Both the position numbers and the translations under genes were made by a program. Source: Naganishia liquefaciens (lineage: Eukaryota > Basidiomycota > Tremellomycetes > Filobasidiales > Filobasidiaceae). From it: a DNA stretch of 64,000 nucleotides. The notes under the pieces are model-generated. The model was not told the origin of the DNA and searched no databases. It was given only the letters and a program-made list of their open reading frames with translations. Location of the stretch: contig BLZA01000030.1 of assembly GCA_013423385.1 (NCBI GenBank), forward strand, positions 823,168-887,167, given 5' to 3'. Below, in pieces: positions 34,664 to 46,868 of the stretch. Every line of letters begins with the position of its first letter. The stretch's first letter is position 1.

Positions 34664-37600
34664 ATGTTCGATCGGCTTGAGATCTCGGTCGTCGCGCGGC
34701 AAGGAAGGGTACTCTGTTGCCCTGGAGGTGCCCACCTGATTGGAACAAGCTCTTACATAGCAACAAGGTCGACTTTGACCAATACACCCAAGCCTGTTGG
34801 CAGAAGCACCAGAATACATCCGTGGACTCTATCAATGGATTGAAGGTTCCGGAGCGAGAAGTAGACCTGAGGCCTCTGTCAGAATCGTGCGAATAGACTT
34901 GAGACATGTCGTCGCATCGCCTGGTATACGCATCTATTATGGCATCTGTGCCGGCGCAAAGAGTATGTCCATCCGGGTCACCACGTTTAGCATGACACCA
35001 AGACTTACCATGTATATGATGAATGAAAGTTTTCCGAATTGGCCAGACGACTTCTCGCCAGGGAGAAGGCATCAGGTTCGCAGGCGGATCCAGCATTGGA
35101 GTTTGCAGGTGAGATCATTCCAGGGAGACCGCGATCTTTCGCTGAAACGGATCTGGGTTCAACTTCAGACTGTCTCTTGGACGCATTCCAAAAGGTCCCG
35201 ACAGCAAAGCCTCTCATCATATCATACCTGCGAGAATGCATTTTGGAAAACCTGCTTTCGCCTCGACGCGTCGTCCGTTCTCTGCTAACCCGACGCAAGA
35301 TGTCATCCCACAATATGGACGAAGACGCTACGCCTTCGTTGTCGGGGGACGACTTGGAGGCTTTATGCAACACTTTTTCGACCGGTCTTCCAATAACATT
35401 GACGTCCGACCTGCCTTGGAAAGAGTGCACAGACGCACCCTCCACAAATTCGATAGCCGAGTTGATAGATCATCTAGATCTTCTGTTACCCGACGTCACC
35501 GAAGACCGTCCTGCATTGTCTCAAGTCTTTACCTCTTTGCTGTCAACAATGCCTAGCGTTGATCAGCTGTCAAAGGATGACCGGGCAGGATTAGCATCGC
35601 TACGACTCAAATCACTCAACGTGGCGTCGTTTTCCAAGACGGCCCTGCAGGAGCTGAACCTTCTCGCAGAATTCTCAGGTACTGAAGCCCCACCAGTTGA
35701 CGGTCCACCTCAGCTTTACATTACCGTCCAAACGGAAGGGGAGCAATCTGATTTGAACCCGCCGACCAGTCCTGAACCCTGGTCTGCGGAACAAAGGAGA
35801 TCTGCCTCGAAAGCCTTGCCAAAGAATACCAGCAGAATCCAAGCGCCTCCATATATCACTTTCATGATTCAAGATGCCATGGAAAGTGCTCGCATCGCCA
35901 ATCAACGAGATCGATCCACCATCGAAGACTCATCGACCGGAATACCTCCCAGCTACAAGCGCATCATTCATACCGCACCCGAAATCAGTTCCCGGCCACT
36001 CAACTTCGTTTATCACTTATTAAGCGCATCATTTGGGTTACTTGTCGCAAGTATAGACGATCTGCAAGAGAGGGCCATTCTGGAGGAACGGCAAAGCACG
36101 AGCATGATGGACACAGAAGATGAAGTTCTGCTGAATCTGGATGGTGGAACGTCAGGTGACATGTCGGACAACCTCAAGTTTGCGAAGGTGAAAGAGCTCA
36201 TTGCGCGGGATGGGTGGAAGGAATGGCTGTGGTGCTTTAATGGCCTTTTAGAAGTCTTGCATTACTGGAAATTGTTGGTCGAGAACTCCGCCAAGGGAGT
36301 CTTCGTCAATAGCTGGCAATTCCCAGTATGTTGCCGACGGAACCTAGTCTATTCACATTCCTGAGGGTAACCATGTCACTATCAAGCCTTCGGAACAGCT
36401 GCGCGAGGTAATCCAAAAGTTTCGCGTCGTCAACGAGCAAGAGCTAGAAAGGTGTGATCAGGTGGTGCGGCAATTACGACAAGGCGGCAGCGTTGGCGGC
36501 TCATCACGGTACGCGACGATACGCTGGTTGTGTCTATGTCTCATGTTGATCATACACTTAGGCCATTCGCTACAATACAATTATTCGAAGAGATCGCTGA
36601 AGAAAGGCAACTGTTGATACGCAGCCATGGAAGCTCTACGCAGACAGAAACAGACCCAACGAAGATGCTCAATCTTGATACTGTAAGCTTTTGGCTTGGC
36701 CCAGATGTCCACATCATCACTGAAGTTCCTTCTTTATGCAGAACCTTCTGAATGTTGGAATGAGCCAATTTTCGGGGCGATTTTTCGAAACGCTGATGTG
36801 TCCTGGATCATGGAAAGGCCTTGCAGAACATCTCGAAGCAGTAAGTTGCGACGGGACGACGAGTAAACAGGTATTCATACAATATCGTCGCGCAGCTTCT
36901 TGATAAGGACACCTCTTTGTCGGACAATTCACTCACAATTCTGACAGACTGCTACGGACTGTTGGACTTGACTTGCCAATTCATTTCACCCGTCTTGCTT
37001 CTGAATAAAGTCATTCGGTCTGTTGACGCTCTCGATCAAGAATCTCGTTCGAGCAACGGTAAGAGTCTTGTTTCTGACATGCCGCGCACTAAGCTCAGCG
37101 CTAGGATATCGCTCATCAGATGATCCCCAAACGGTTTTCAGCACTTTCGGAGCTTGGTACCTTTTGGCCCATGCAATATGCGTTCGATTCCGCGCAAGTA
37201 GCATGTCTTGCAAATAGTCACGTGTAAAGTTTGTCGGCTGACATTGCTCTACAGCTCACAAAACCCGAGCTCTTGCGATCCTGCAGCACCATACTGAACA
37301 TCAAGGATATCGCTACTGAGGATAATCATGTGCTACGAGGTTGGATTGAAGCTCTGGTAAGCTATACACATGGATCAGAAAGTCACAAGGCTCAAGCCTA
37401 ATAATCATCTCAGTTCGGCTCGACTGGGATCGGAGATGATCTCTTGCAGTACGTAGCCAGGAAATAAGATCGTAGCAGTTGTACTGACATGCTGTTCAAG
37501 GATGACATCCCCTATCAAACTCTTGTCCTTGTCGACCACCGTCGTTTCACAAGCGATATTAGCAGCTACAGCTCAAGTGATTGATCTCGAAACTCTGCGA

Positions 37601-38301
37601 GGGGGTCTGTCGTATTTCTCTCAGCCTCTCTTAAGCTGGTGTCAGATAGGCATCATTCACTGGCTTTGTCAGGAGATACAACGTCAAGGGTATGGCCAAC
37701 GACTTGTCACAATAGCTGTGTGGCTAATTGGATCCATTCAGGATGTACGCGCACGTTTACCTCGACGTGTTGCAAGTATTACTGGAGGCCGGAGATTTTC
37801 CTTCATCAATACTCAAGGCGACAGGAAAGGATATCCTCAACCTCTTTGAACATGGCAACGGCTTGGAGCTTGTCCTCGAAAGCTCGAACATCGACGTGCT
37901 TGGAATTCAGAAGAAAGCGCGTTCCGGGATCCATCGTCGATCGGAAAACGGTGAGTATCCTCGTCTCAACTGTAATGAAAGAATTGTGCTGAAATCCGTA
38001 CTAAGGATCATCTTTCGCCACGCAAACCGTGTCACTTGCCTGCGGTAGCGTTCTGCGATATCTTCTCCAAAGCCCGCACATCAAGGCTCATGATATCAAA
38101 TCTGCTGTCGCGCTGTACCTCCTGGTGAGGAATGTTCACAGTACTGGCACACTGCATGTCCTTGATTCCTTCACATCGACGGATGACATTGACCAACGCC
38201 GTCTGATGATCGTTATCTACAGCGGATCTCCGAGGCAAAGTGCACACATCGGGCAAATCATAAACGCAGCGTGTCATCGTATACAACAATATGATGTATA
38301 G
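34664..38301 (+). CDS. Mediator subunit Med5-like protein (tentative)
   Basis: A long helical protein in many exons, about 1,000 residues. The N-terminal exon reads VDFDQYTQACWQKHQNTSVD. The large exon (about 35036-36320) contains VPTAKPLIISYLRECILENL and RRVVRSLLTRRK, then Ser-rich linkers, then RPLNFVYHLLSASFGLLVAS and GWKEWLWCFNGLLEVLHYWK. The C-terminus has YLDVLQVLLEAGDFPSS and DIKSAVALYLLVRNVHSTG, ending at TAG 38299-38301. Helix-rich architecture, size and the short opening helix resemble fungal Med5/Nut1, a tail subunit of Mediator, but no diagnostic motif confirms this. The start is unresolved: ATG at 34664 (MFDRLEIS) requires a 44-45 nt intron. It converges on TFIP11 with a 30-bp gap. 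Confidence 0.5.
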
Positions 38302-38331
38302 AAGGAGAGATGTTGACTCTGATGTTGCGTA

Positions 38332-41300
38332 TTATCGCTTTTCGGCCATCTTTACCATGTCGTCTAGCAAGATTGGTCGGAAGGAACCATCTTCCATCAT
38401 TGCGTAGACAGCATCGTCACCAACATAAACCGTGATACCACCTTTTCCGTCGAAACTCTTGCTGACCTTGAAGAGCTGCTTACCGGTAGCGCTATGCGAT
38501 TTACCTGTTGGCACGAACAGTAGGTTGTGACCTGCTGCGTGCTGTTCTGCAATGGATCTGAAAGTGATTTCGGGTTGATCGGTCGGGGGTGCTGCGGAAC
38601 GACCCGTGGTCGACTTGACAGGGCGAGATTTCTTATCCGGTAACGATTTGAGGTCAGGCTTTGCTAGCCTCTTCGGCGCCTCGGCGCCGAGAGACATGGC
38701 TTCGTTCATAAGCTTTAGACCAGTGCGGAATCCATGCTCTACATCGCGACTTTCCGACAAGTTCTCGTCACGAGCGGTGGTGTAGTTAGCCAGGTAGTCT
38801 TTCCAGTATTGGTACCTGCATTATCAATGTACCTGTCAGGGTACAGGTTGCAACGATCCGGGTCTGGGTCGACTTACCACGAAGCGACCTCTCCAGCATT
38901 GTAGTTGGGCTGTATCAACCAGAAATGCAGAGTATCGAGCCAAGCGGGGAAGAACTTCTCGGTCAGCAGTTGGGCGAAAGTGGACTCCCGCATAAGACGG
39001 CTCCAGCCGAGAACGCGGTCGAGTGGCGCCATATCTTGGCTTCGAGGATTAATTTCGAAATCACTGTCCAGGTGTTGCGCAAGTTTCGGCAGAATATTGA
39101 GCAGAATGAGAGTATCCCATTTGCCTCGAGAGAAGACCTAAGAATGTGCATCAGATTCGGTGAGAAACAACAGGCCTGGAGGCCACTTACCGTTTTCCAG
39201 AGCTGAAGCTCATCGGGTATAACATCCTTGATTTTCCAGCGCTTCATCACCTCGCCGACTCGAATCTTGGCTTCGTCAAGGACATGATCGGATCGAGACT
39301 TGAGTGGGGCCAACCAAGGGAAGACGATGGATGCAAGAGATACTGCTGGTGCTCCGCTCTTGACGGATCTTGGGTTCCACGACCATTCCCTGACTTGCTT
39401 GTGCAATTTTGGAAGAATAAGCTGGTCCACCACGTTATCAAGGATAAAGCGGGGCAGAAGCGGTCCCCAGCTTTCAATCAGCCGAATTGCTGGCTGGGGG
39501 TTTGCAACATCCCATTCGTTACTGAGTTAAACAAGGGATATCAGCAGGATCAAGCGATAGCAGCGAAAGGCAGCTTACTTCAATGCCGATCGAACCTTGG
39601 GCAGCCAGAGATGATATATCAAGCTTTCGAAAGGCGTCATGGAAAGCCTGATGATGCCGGTAAGGTTATTTTTTGTACCGGCAAGCGCGAGGAAAAAGAT
39701 TTTACGTACCCTGCCTGTCGATCGCCATCGGCCGGCACCTGCGTTGCGCCATAAACCTCCATTGCGTGAACCTCGGAGCGATCCATTTCCGAGTATCGGT
39801 ATGCTCGCTTCCATTTCTCCAATATCCTCAGTAACACGTCTGATTCAACGAGAGGCTGGAATTCCTTGAACATGGGCGCAAGCTGTGTGTACGGTAAGAG
39901 CTTCAGCGAATCGCCGGTGAGCGGCGGCGTGGACACTTACAGCCTGGGAAATGGCGCCTACTACAACTTCATCGAGATCATACTCATCGTACTCCTCCCT
40001 GAAATCTTCAATCAACTTGTTGAAGTCGACGGTGAACGGTCCCAGCGGATCCGCGCCGTCGGTGAATGTGGCCTCTGAGGCCAAAGTTGATATATGTTGA
40101 GTGATTGCATGTATCGTCTGTAGTCGTAGTATCTCTGGCAGGGCGTAGAAATAAAACGATGAGCGATGATTCGATGTTAACGCTATAATGTGACACCTAC
40201 TCTGCTCGCTTGCCTGCTTGACCTTTTCGAGTCTCTCTGCCTCGCGAACAGCCCACTTCTTCTTCTCCTCGATCCCCTTTCCTTCTCTCGCTAAAGCAGC
40301 AACGTCAGAGACAGAAGCATCCAGAATCAGCCGAAGATTATGCCGAAGTTCTGGTAACTGTGTCTTATCACTCGAAGGCGTCCAATGGGATGACGACGTC
40401 GCAGCTGCAACGGAAGATACCTCCTTGAGCTGCGCGAACGAGAGGGATCAGTCCCTCCGCGATGTTCTCCTAGCACGTTTATCTCACCTCGCCGCTTCGA
40501 GCGTCTAGCACAAGACCGACGCCTTCGTCCACCGATTTCCCTTCCTCGCCAGCTTCTGCGATCAACTGCTCATATGTCTTATGTTCCACCTTGACCTTGA
40601 CTTTCCTTTGTTTCTTCCAGCTTGCTGATTCTCCCTTAGTATTATCAATTGTAGCCGCGCCGCCTGCTGCTCGATTTTTCGATTTTCTCGTCCTATTGTC
40701 GTCTTCCTCATCCGAACTGAACTTTTCGCCTCGAGCTTTCGCATCCCGCCTACTCTGCTCAGTTCTGACGCCCTTGCCAATGCCCTGGCCTTTTTGGAGG
40801 CCTACGTTGGCTTCGATGGGCACCGCTTTACCACTTTCATCGGCGCCGAGACCTTTACCCGCTTCCCAACCGAATTTGGCGAGCATACGTGCACCGAACG
40901 AATTGGAGATGGAATTCAAGTGTCGCAGATCTTTCGCAGTCACTTCAGGACGAACAGTAGGTGTGCTCGAGCCAGAAGCTGGTGCGGGAACTGTAAAGTT
41001 CGTTGACCGCCGCGAGCCGATGCCTCCACCACTACCAGGAGTTGATCCTCGAGACCCGGCACGACTTGGATCGTTCGAACCCAATTCCTTCCGAGAGTGC
41101 TGCCTGCCGAATCCTTGAGGATAAGCATGTGCTTCATCCTTCGGGTAGAGTATTTCCTCTTCAGCTTGTTCCAATCGCGCTCGATTGGCCGTTCCGAGAC
41201 CACTCTGCATGTCGAAAGCAGTGTCGTCTTTGGTCGGAGAATTGGATGCTGCGGTCTTTTCAGACGTCGCGGGCTTTGAGAGGGTGAAAGTGCTGGTAGT

Positions 41301-41962
41301 ACTCGCAGTAAAAGCGGTCGTGCGGCCTGTACTGGCCGACGAAGCATTACTAGAACCGATGCCTCCCACTCTTTTCGCCCCGACGCCGGCTCCGAGACCT
41401 GCGCCTACGCCAGCTCTCCCTGCGCCGCTGCCGAGCCCTCTAGGCTGAGCTTCCTCCTCATCCTCATCCTCTGATGGCTCTCTAACAACCGGTGGACGAT
41501 GACGACGTTCTTCCTCTTCGGAATCCCCCTCGCTTTCACTGTCATTGTCGTCATTGCTTGATCCCTTCATTGACACTTCCGCTTCATCGGTGTCTTGCTT
41601 CCCTAAAACGGGAGCGGAAGGTCTGACGAAATTCGGTGCCCTTGAACGATTGCAATCTCACATTAAAAATTCGCCCAGAGGATTGCAAAAGAGATGACGC
41701 ACTTGAAAGCACCATTCGTTTTAGGTCCTCGACGGTCGTGGTGAGAAGGATGCGGAGGGACATCATCGTCCTCTCCAAAGATCCCTTCCCACGCGCTCTC
41801 CTTCCCACCCGTCCTCCTACGTTTCCTGCTGTTCCGCTCAAACAACTGCCTTTCCGCACGCGAATCGGCATCCTCCTGGGAATTATAGCCGTCCGAGTCC
41901 CGCTTCGGGTTGTCGGAATCGGAATCGGAGTCGTCGATGTATTGAGGTTTTCTTCTGCCCAT
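38332..41962 (-). CDS. SPP382: TFIP11/Spp382 (Ntr1) G-patch spliceosome disassembly factor
   Basis: In yeast this protein, with Ntr2, recruits and activates the DEAH helicase Prp43 to take apart intron-lariat spliceosomes. The N-terminus (MGRRKPQYIDDSDSDSDN, RKRRRTGGKESAWEGIFG) is the TIP-N type. A Gly/Ser-rich linker precedes the G-patch at about 40780-40900 (ARMLAKFGWEAGKGLGADES, VGLQKGQGIGKG), the Prp43-binding motif. The C-terminal half contains a GCFC-type domain (about 38930-40080: WGPLLPRFILDNVVDQLILP where exons join, VREWSWNPRSVKSG, MKRWKIKDVIPDELQLWKT). The end (LLFVPTGKSHSATGKQLFKV, GGITVYVGDDAVYAMMEDGS) matches the TFIP11 C-terminus. Start ATG at 41960-41962, stop at 38332-38334. 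It shares a 281-bp divergent promoter with NTO1. Confidence 0.92.
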
Positions 41963-42243
41963 ACTGATCAGGAGCGTGGTGCAGGCGGCAGCGTGGACCT
42001 TGCAACAGTTGGAGCGAAAGCTCGCCTGATTCATTCAACACTTGTGGCTGATGATGGCTTCGGCAGGAGCGATCGAGACGCGTGCGCGGGTGACTCAGCT
42101 CGCTAGCAATCACACTAGTCCTGCAATAGATACTGGTTGTCTCCTGACATGTATGAGCTGCCATCTGTCGTCTTCGGATCCGACGGGGACGCTGGACAGG
42201 CGCCAGCACTTCGAGACACTCCCTGTGGCTCCGGGGTGTAATC
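41963..42243. promoter_or_regulatory. Divergent promoter, SPP382 / NTO1
   Basis: A 281-bp interval between the two start codons must hold both promoters and 5' UTRs. No named site was recognised. Confidence 0.5.
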
Positions 42244-45200
42244 ATGGCGCGCTCCAACCCCACGACCGCGATGGATTTCGCGACAAAAGCCTACCAGCAG
42301 GTAATAAAACTGGAGGACCTGCCGCAGGTCTCATTCCGGGTTGTCGACGAGGATGAAGACGAGCCAAGTCCATTCGAGCGGAGGAGTAAAGCAGATAAGA
42401 CTCAACTTCCGCTTCCACTGCTGGAATCTTTTGGATACAACGTCTCCGAGGAGGACTTCAAGGTGGACGATCATTATATCCGACATGTCGAGCCGATAGA
42501 GGTCGAATTGGCAAACCAGGTGGAATATGACATGGATGAGCAGGACAAGGAGTGGTTAGACGTTGCAAATGAAGAACGGTACAAGGCAGGCTTGGACAGG
42601 ATGTCTTACGAGCTGTTTGAGATCGTGATGGACAAGCTGGAGAAAGAGTGGTTTAATCTGGTATGTCTCATGCACTTGACGTAACGCCGCAGTCTGCTTT
42701 CCTCTGAGCTGAACACGAAACGCTCTAGGTCAAAATGATTCCCTCCAAACAATCCAACCTGACGAATGAAGATTCCAAGTGTGCCGTTTGCGACGATGGG
42801 GAAGGAGAGAACTCCAACGCGATTGTCTTCTGCGACGGATGTAACTTGGCTGTACATCAGGGTACGTAGGCCTATGTTGCCCTTTGGTGGTGAATTGATT
42901 GCTGATTTTTGATTCTCTGTCAGACTGCTATGGCGTCCCATACATCCCGGAAGGTCAATGGCTGTGTCGCAAATGTACTGTGGAACCAGAAAACCCTGTA
43001 GTACGTTTGTGCTGAATGTCTCCCTTCATCACCCAGCCTGACCCTTCTCCTCCAAGGACTGCATTTTCTGCCCAAACGAAGGCGGAGCGTACAAGCAGAC
43101 GAACAAGGGAGCATGGGCGCATCTCTTGTGCGCAATTTGGATACCAGAAGTCGGCGTCAGCAACTCGGTATACATGGAGCCTATCGAAGGAGTAGAGTCC
43201 ATCCCGAAGTCAAGGTGGAAACTAGTGAGCGCGAACCCACAGTGTACTGCTCCTAGTTTGAATGCTGACCGCGAACTCCGAAGACATGCTACGTCTGCAA
43301 GCAGAAAGGAGGTGCATGTATACAGTGCGATACCAAAACCTGCTTCACAGCGTTTCACGTTACATGCGCGCGATCTCATGGACTGCTCGGTAGCATGAAG
43401 AGTATGAATCATGACGGTGTATTACGTGCGCAGTGTCATCGACATCTACCGGTAAGTCCAGCCAGGCACTGCTCGTTGAACCCATGACCAATCAATCGCG
43501 CTCTTGCCTCTTGACAGACTAGTCGCCTTACCAATTTGGAGGCAGAAGGAGAAGCAGGTGCGGAGAAGACTGCAAGGCTTTCCGAACTCAGTTATCGCGA
43601 AGAGGCCAGCACGCCATCAGGTGCTGAAAAACGCTCACGCAAACAGAAGGGCGGGTCAACCGAAGTTTCCCTGATAGAGAAGTCGTCCATGGGGCCATAC
43701 CTCTCGATAGGCAAGGGCACCACAACCTTCATGGCTACAGCGAAATCAGCACGCGCCCACGCCAAATCTTATACCTCAGGGCCACCCTTAGTGCCTGGCA
43801 TCATTGTCTCTAGCATATTACATTATGTGCAAAAAGTGAAACTCAAACGCACGAGAGACTATATTGAAAAGATATGCAGGTATTGGAGTCTCAAGCGAGA
43901 GGCGAGAAGAGGCGCACCACTATTGAAGAGGTTGTACTTGGAGGTAAGCAGTCTGCTGATTCGCAGCTGTACGACAGCATACTGATCGGTAATCACCTCT
44001 TAGCCCTGGACGGCTTCAAATCAGTCAAAAGAACAGACAGATGCCGAAAAGGCGAAGAGGCTCGAAGTACGTTGACCACTCCTGAGCCTTCATCAAGAGT
44101 TGTTCACCTCGATTCTGTGCAGTACCTGATTCAGGTTCGAAACGATCTGGAACGAGTGCGCATGCTCGCCGAACTTGTCCGTAAGCGGGAGCAAGAGAAG
44201 CTGCGTCAAGCTCGTATCGTCAAGCAATTCGTGGAGCAATCCATCTTCCCATTCGACGCTGCTATGCAAGCCGCTTTCACCAACATCGCACAGTATGTCT
44301 GCTTGCTAGTTAAATTTTCGCTGGGCCGCTGACGTTGCGAATGAAGGATGGATCGCTCAGAGCTGTTCATGCATCCCGTTCCAGCTTCAGAAGCACCTGA
44401 TTACTATGACGTTATCAAAGAACCGATGTATTGGAAAGCAATCGAGCGGAAGTTGAATGAGCACTCCTACACGACCCTCGCCGAATTTCTCGTGAGTCCA
44501 TGTGAGGAGATACCCGATATCGTACTGAAAAAGCTATTAGTGCGATATGGCGCTGGTCCTCGATAATGCCATACTCTACAACAGTCATCCGGGCAATATT
44601 TACCACAAATTGGCTATCAGGATAAAGAAAGCTGCCGAGCCCGTTTTGAAATCCCTGACCTCGGAGATAAGGCTGATCGGCGGCTTTGCTTCTACGTCGA
44701 CTCCAGAAGATATGAATCTGGAACCGTCGTTAGCATCAATCCGCGTTTTGTCGGACCTGGGCACAAAGGCTCCACGAACCTTGATTGAAGAGCTGTTCGC
44801 GTATGAACTGGAGCCTTATCGGCCGCATACACCTCCTCCAAAACCGAAGGCGAAAATTGACAAGGCGGCGGCTGCGGCAAGGAGACAGGCGAGAGCTGCC
44901 AAGTACGATGGACCTCGCGTAGCGGGCCGTTCAACGCGCCACACCGTCGCATTGGGTATCGACAAACTCGTGGAACAGGCGGCTGGGCCGATCCCTTCCG
45001 AAAACGAACGCGATAATCTTGATGGTAGGCAATTGCGCACTCGGGACGATGATAGTATCGGCAAAATTGCGGCAGGCAGTAAACGGATCCGACTTATAAA
45101 AGGCAAGTCCAAGGCTCCCAGGGAGAATGATACCGGACACAGAGCCTCAGCACGAGGGCGTGACACAGGGGGCCTTGAAGCAGAGAAGAACGCTGTTTCC

Positions 45201-46783
45201 ATCGGTGGCAGCACCAGTAACGAATCAAATGCGACAGGCTCAAGAGATGCCGCGCGACGCAGTCGACCGCAAAGAGGTGTGATCGGAGAGGAGAGTTATT
45301 CTCCGCTGGGTCCCAGAGAGCGCCGCGAGCGTGACAAGCAAATGGCGATGGAACTGGTTGTCGAAAATCTCGACAGCCGGGATGACTTCAAGCGATTCAA
45401 TGTTGGTTGGGTTTTGCCGGAAGGAACCAAGAGGGGTGGCAGACGAGAACGTCAGTTGGATCAGGTGCAGGCGATTGCGCCCAAGAAGCGAAAATGTATG
45501 TGGTGGTGTATTGCGTTGATGGTTTTCCTAATCCCTGCACTGATTTTTCAGCGAGCAAATTGACGGAGACATCGGCATCCACACCATCCTTGGCGGAGGC
45601 AAGACGCTCAACAGATCCCGTGCAATATAATGCTGCAAATGTCTCTCTTCCCCCGAGAGTAGTTTCTGGAAGAATCAGCTCCAAGGCGGACTCTAAGGCT
45701 TCTTCTCCTAGGCCACGCTCCTGCTCAATCTCTAGCGAGAGCTCGCTCAGTGAATTGTCCGAACTCAATGATGTGTCTGAGACTCAAGACGAGCCTGAAG
45801 CCGAATCCTCGGAGCAGGGTTTGACTAACGGCGCTGCTGAGGACGCAGAGGGGCCTATGCCGGGATCATCTCTGCCTAACAGTAAACGCTTACGCAAACG
45901 TACATCCGACATGACTCCAGACTATCTGGTGCCTCAAATCAAAAAGCGAGCCCGTCTTCCGTCGACCCTGGCCCATAGAGCACGGAGCTCAGACAAGACT
46001 ACTGTCGTCAAATCGACCACTCCAACTGCATCAGAATTGTCCAGTCTATCGCAAGAGGGCGATGAACACACTAAAGCCAGAGAAAAGCACGCGCCGGAGA
46101 ATGAAGACGAGGACCACGCGGAACCGGATGAGGATGAAGAGCGCGACGAGCGGTTGGCGTCGCTCCGCGGGACTAACGGTACAACCGCTGTAGGAAAATG
46201 GATCGATCCATATCCGGATGGAACGCTGGGTAGGCAGGATCTCGAGATGCGATAACGAAGCTGTGCTGACCATGACGCCGCCATTACAGTATGGGCGCAA
46301 AGTACGTGTCCCACATGGAAACCCTATTACCCTTCTTTCGCTTACTCGCTTGGTAAAAAGTCAAAGGATTTCCTTACTACCCAGCCGAGATTGTCAATGC
46401 GGTGACGGACTACGATGAAATCAAGGAGCTGGTTTGGAAGAGGAAGCCCAAAACCGGAAACGAGAGGGTTTGGCTCGTCCGGTTTTACGATCGGACAAAG
46501 AGTTATGCGTGGGTGACCCAGGGTTTCTTGTCCAATCTGGGCGATGACCAAGGTATGTTGAAAGATGGGGTGGAACGGACGACTCCTGGCTGAAGAATTG
46601 CAACAGCGGTCGATGATGCGTTCCTGAATGTAAGTTGTGTACACTTTCGTGATGTCACCGTAGCTCACGAGTTTAATTCCTCAGGGCAAAGACAAATCTG
46701 GAAGGGGCACCTTCAAAACCGAAAACACGCGGAAAGCGGTCCACAAGGCCTATGAAGATGCGAAGGCTGAGATGGAGATATGA
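42244..46783 (+). CDS. NTO1: NTO1/BRPF-type chromatin reader (EPL1-PHD-ePHD-bromo-PWWP)
   Basis: Scaffold and histone reader of the NuA3 H3 acetyltransferase complex in yeast, equivalent to BRPF proteins of animals. Order: EPL1-like region ([39 protein letters not shown]); PHD finger ([44 protein letters not shown]); extended PHD ([51 protein letters not shown]); bromodomain ([31 protein letters not shown]); acidic linker; C-terminal PWWP. The PWWP start [19 protein letters not shown] is read only by joining 46229, a 12-nt microexon at 46290-46301 and 46361. Most introns are 50-70 nt. The stop TGA at 46781-46783 lies 85 bp from the ferrochelatase stop. A C-terminal PWWP is BRPF-like; the S. 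cerevisiae protein lacks it, as far as known to me. Confidence 0.93.
46290..46301 (+). other. NTO1: 12-nt microexon of NTO1 (PWWP strand 1)
   Basis: Reads TATGGGCGCAAA between an acceptor ending ccattacag and a donor gtacgt, with introns of 60 and 59 nt on its two sides. Joined to G at 46229 and TC at 46361 it encodes V-W-A-Q-I, the conserved PWWP entry. Skipping it keeps the frame but removes this strand. Confidence 0.7.
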
Positions 46784-46868
46784 TTGCGCGCCGGACCGTT
46801 GTAGCAAGTATTCACGGTCGAGTTATGGTGCAATGCGAACTATTAAGATACAACTGCGAGATGACGAT

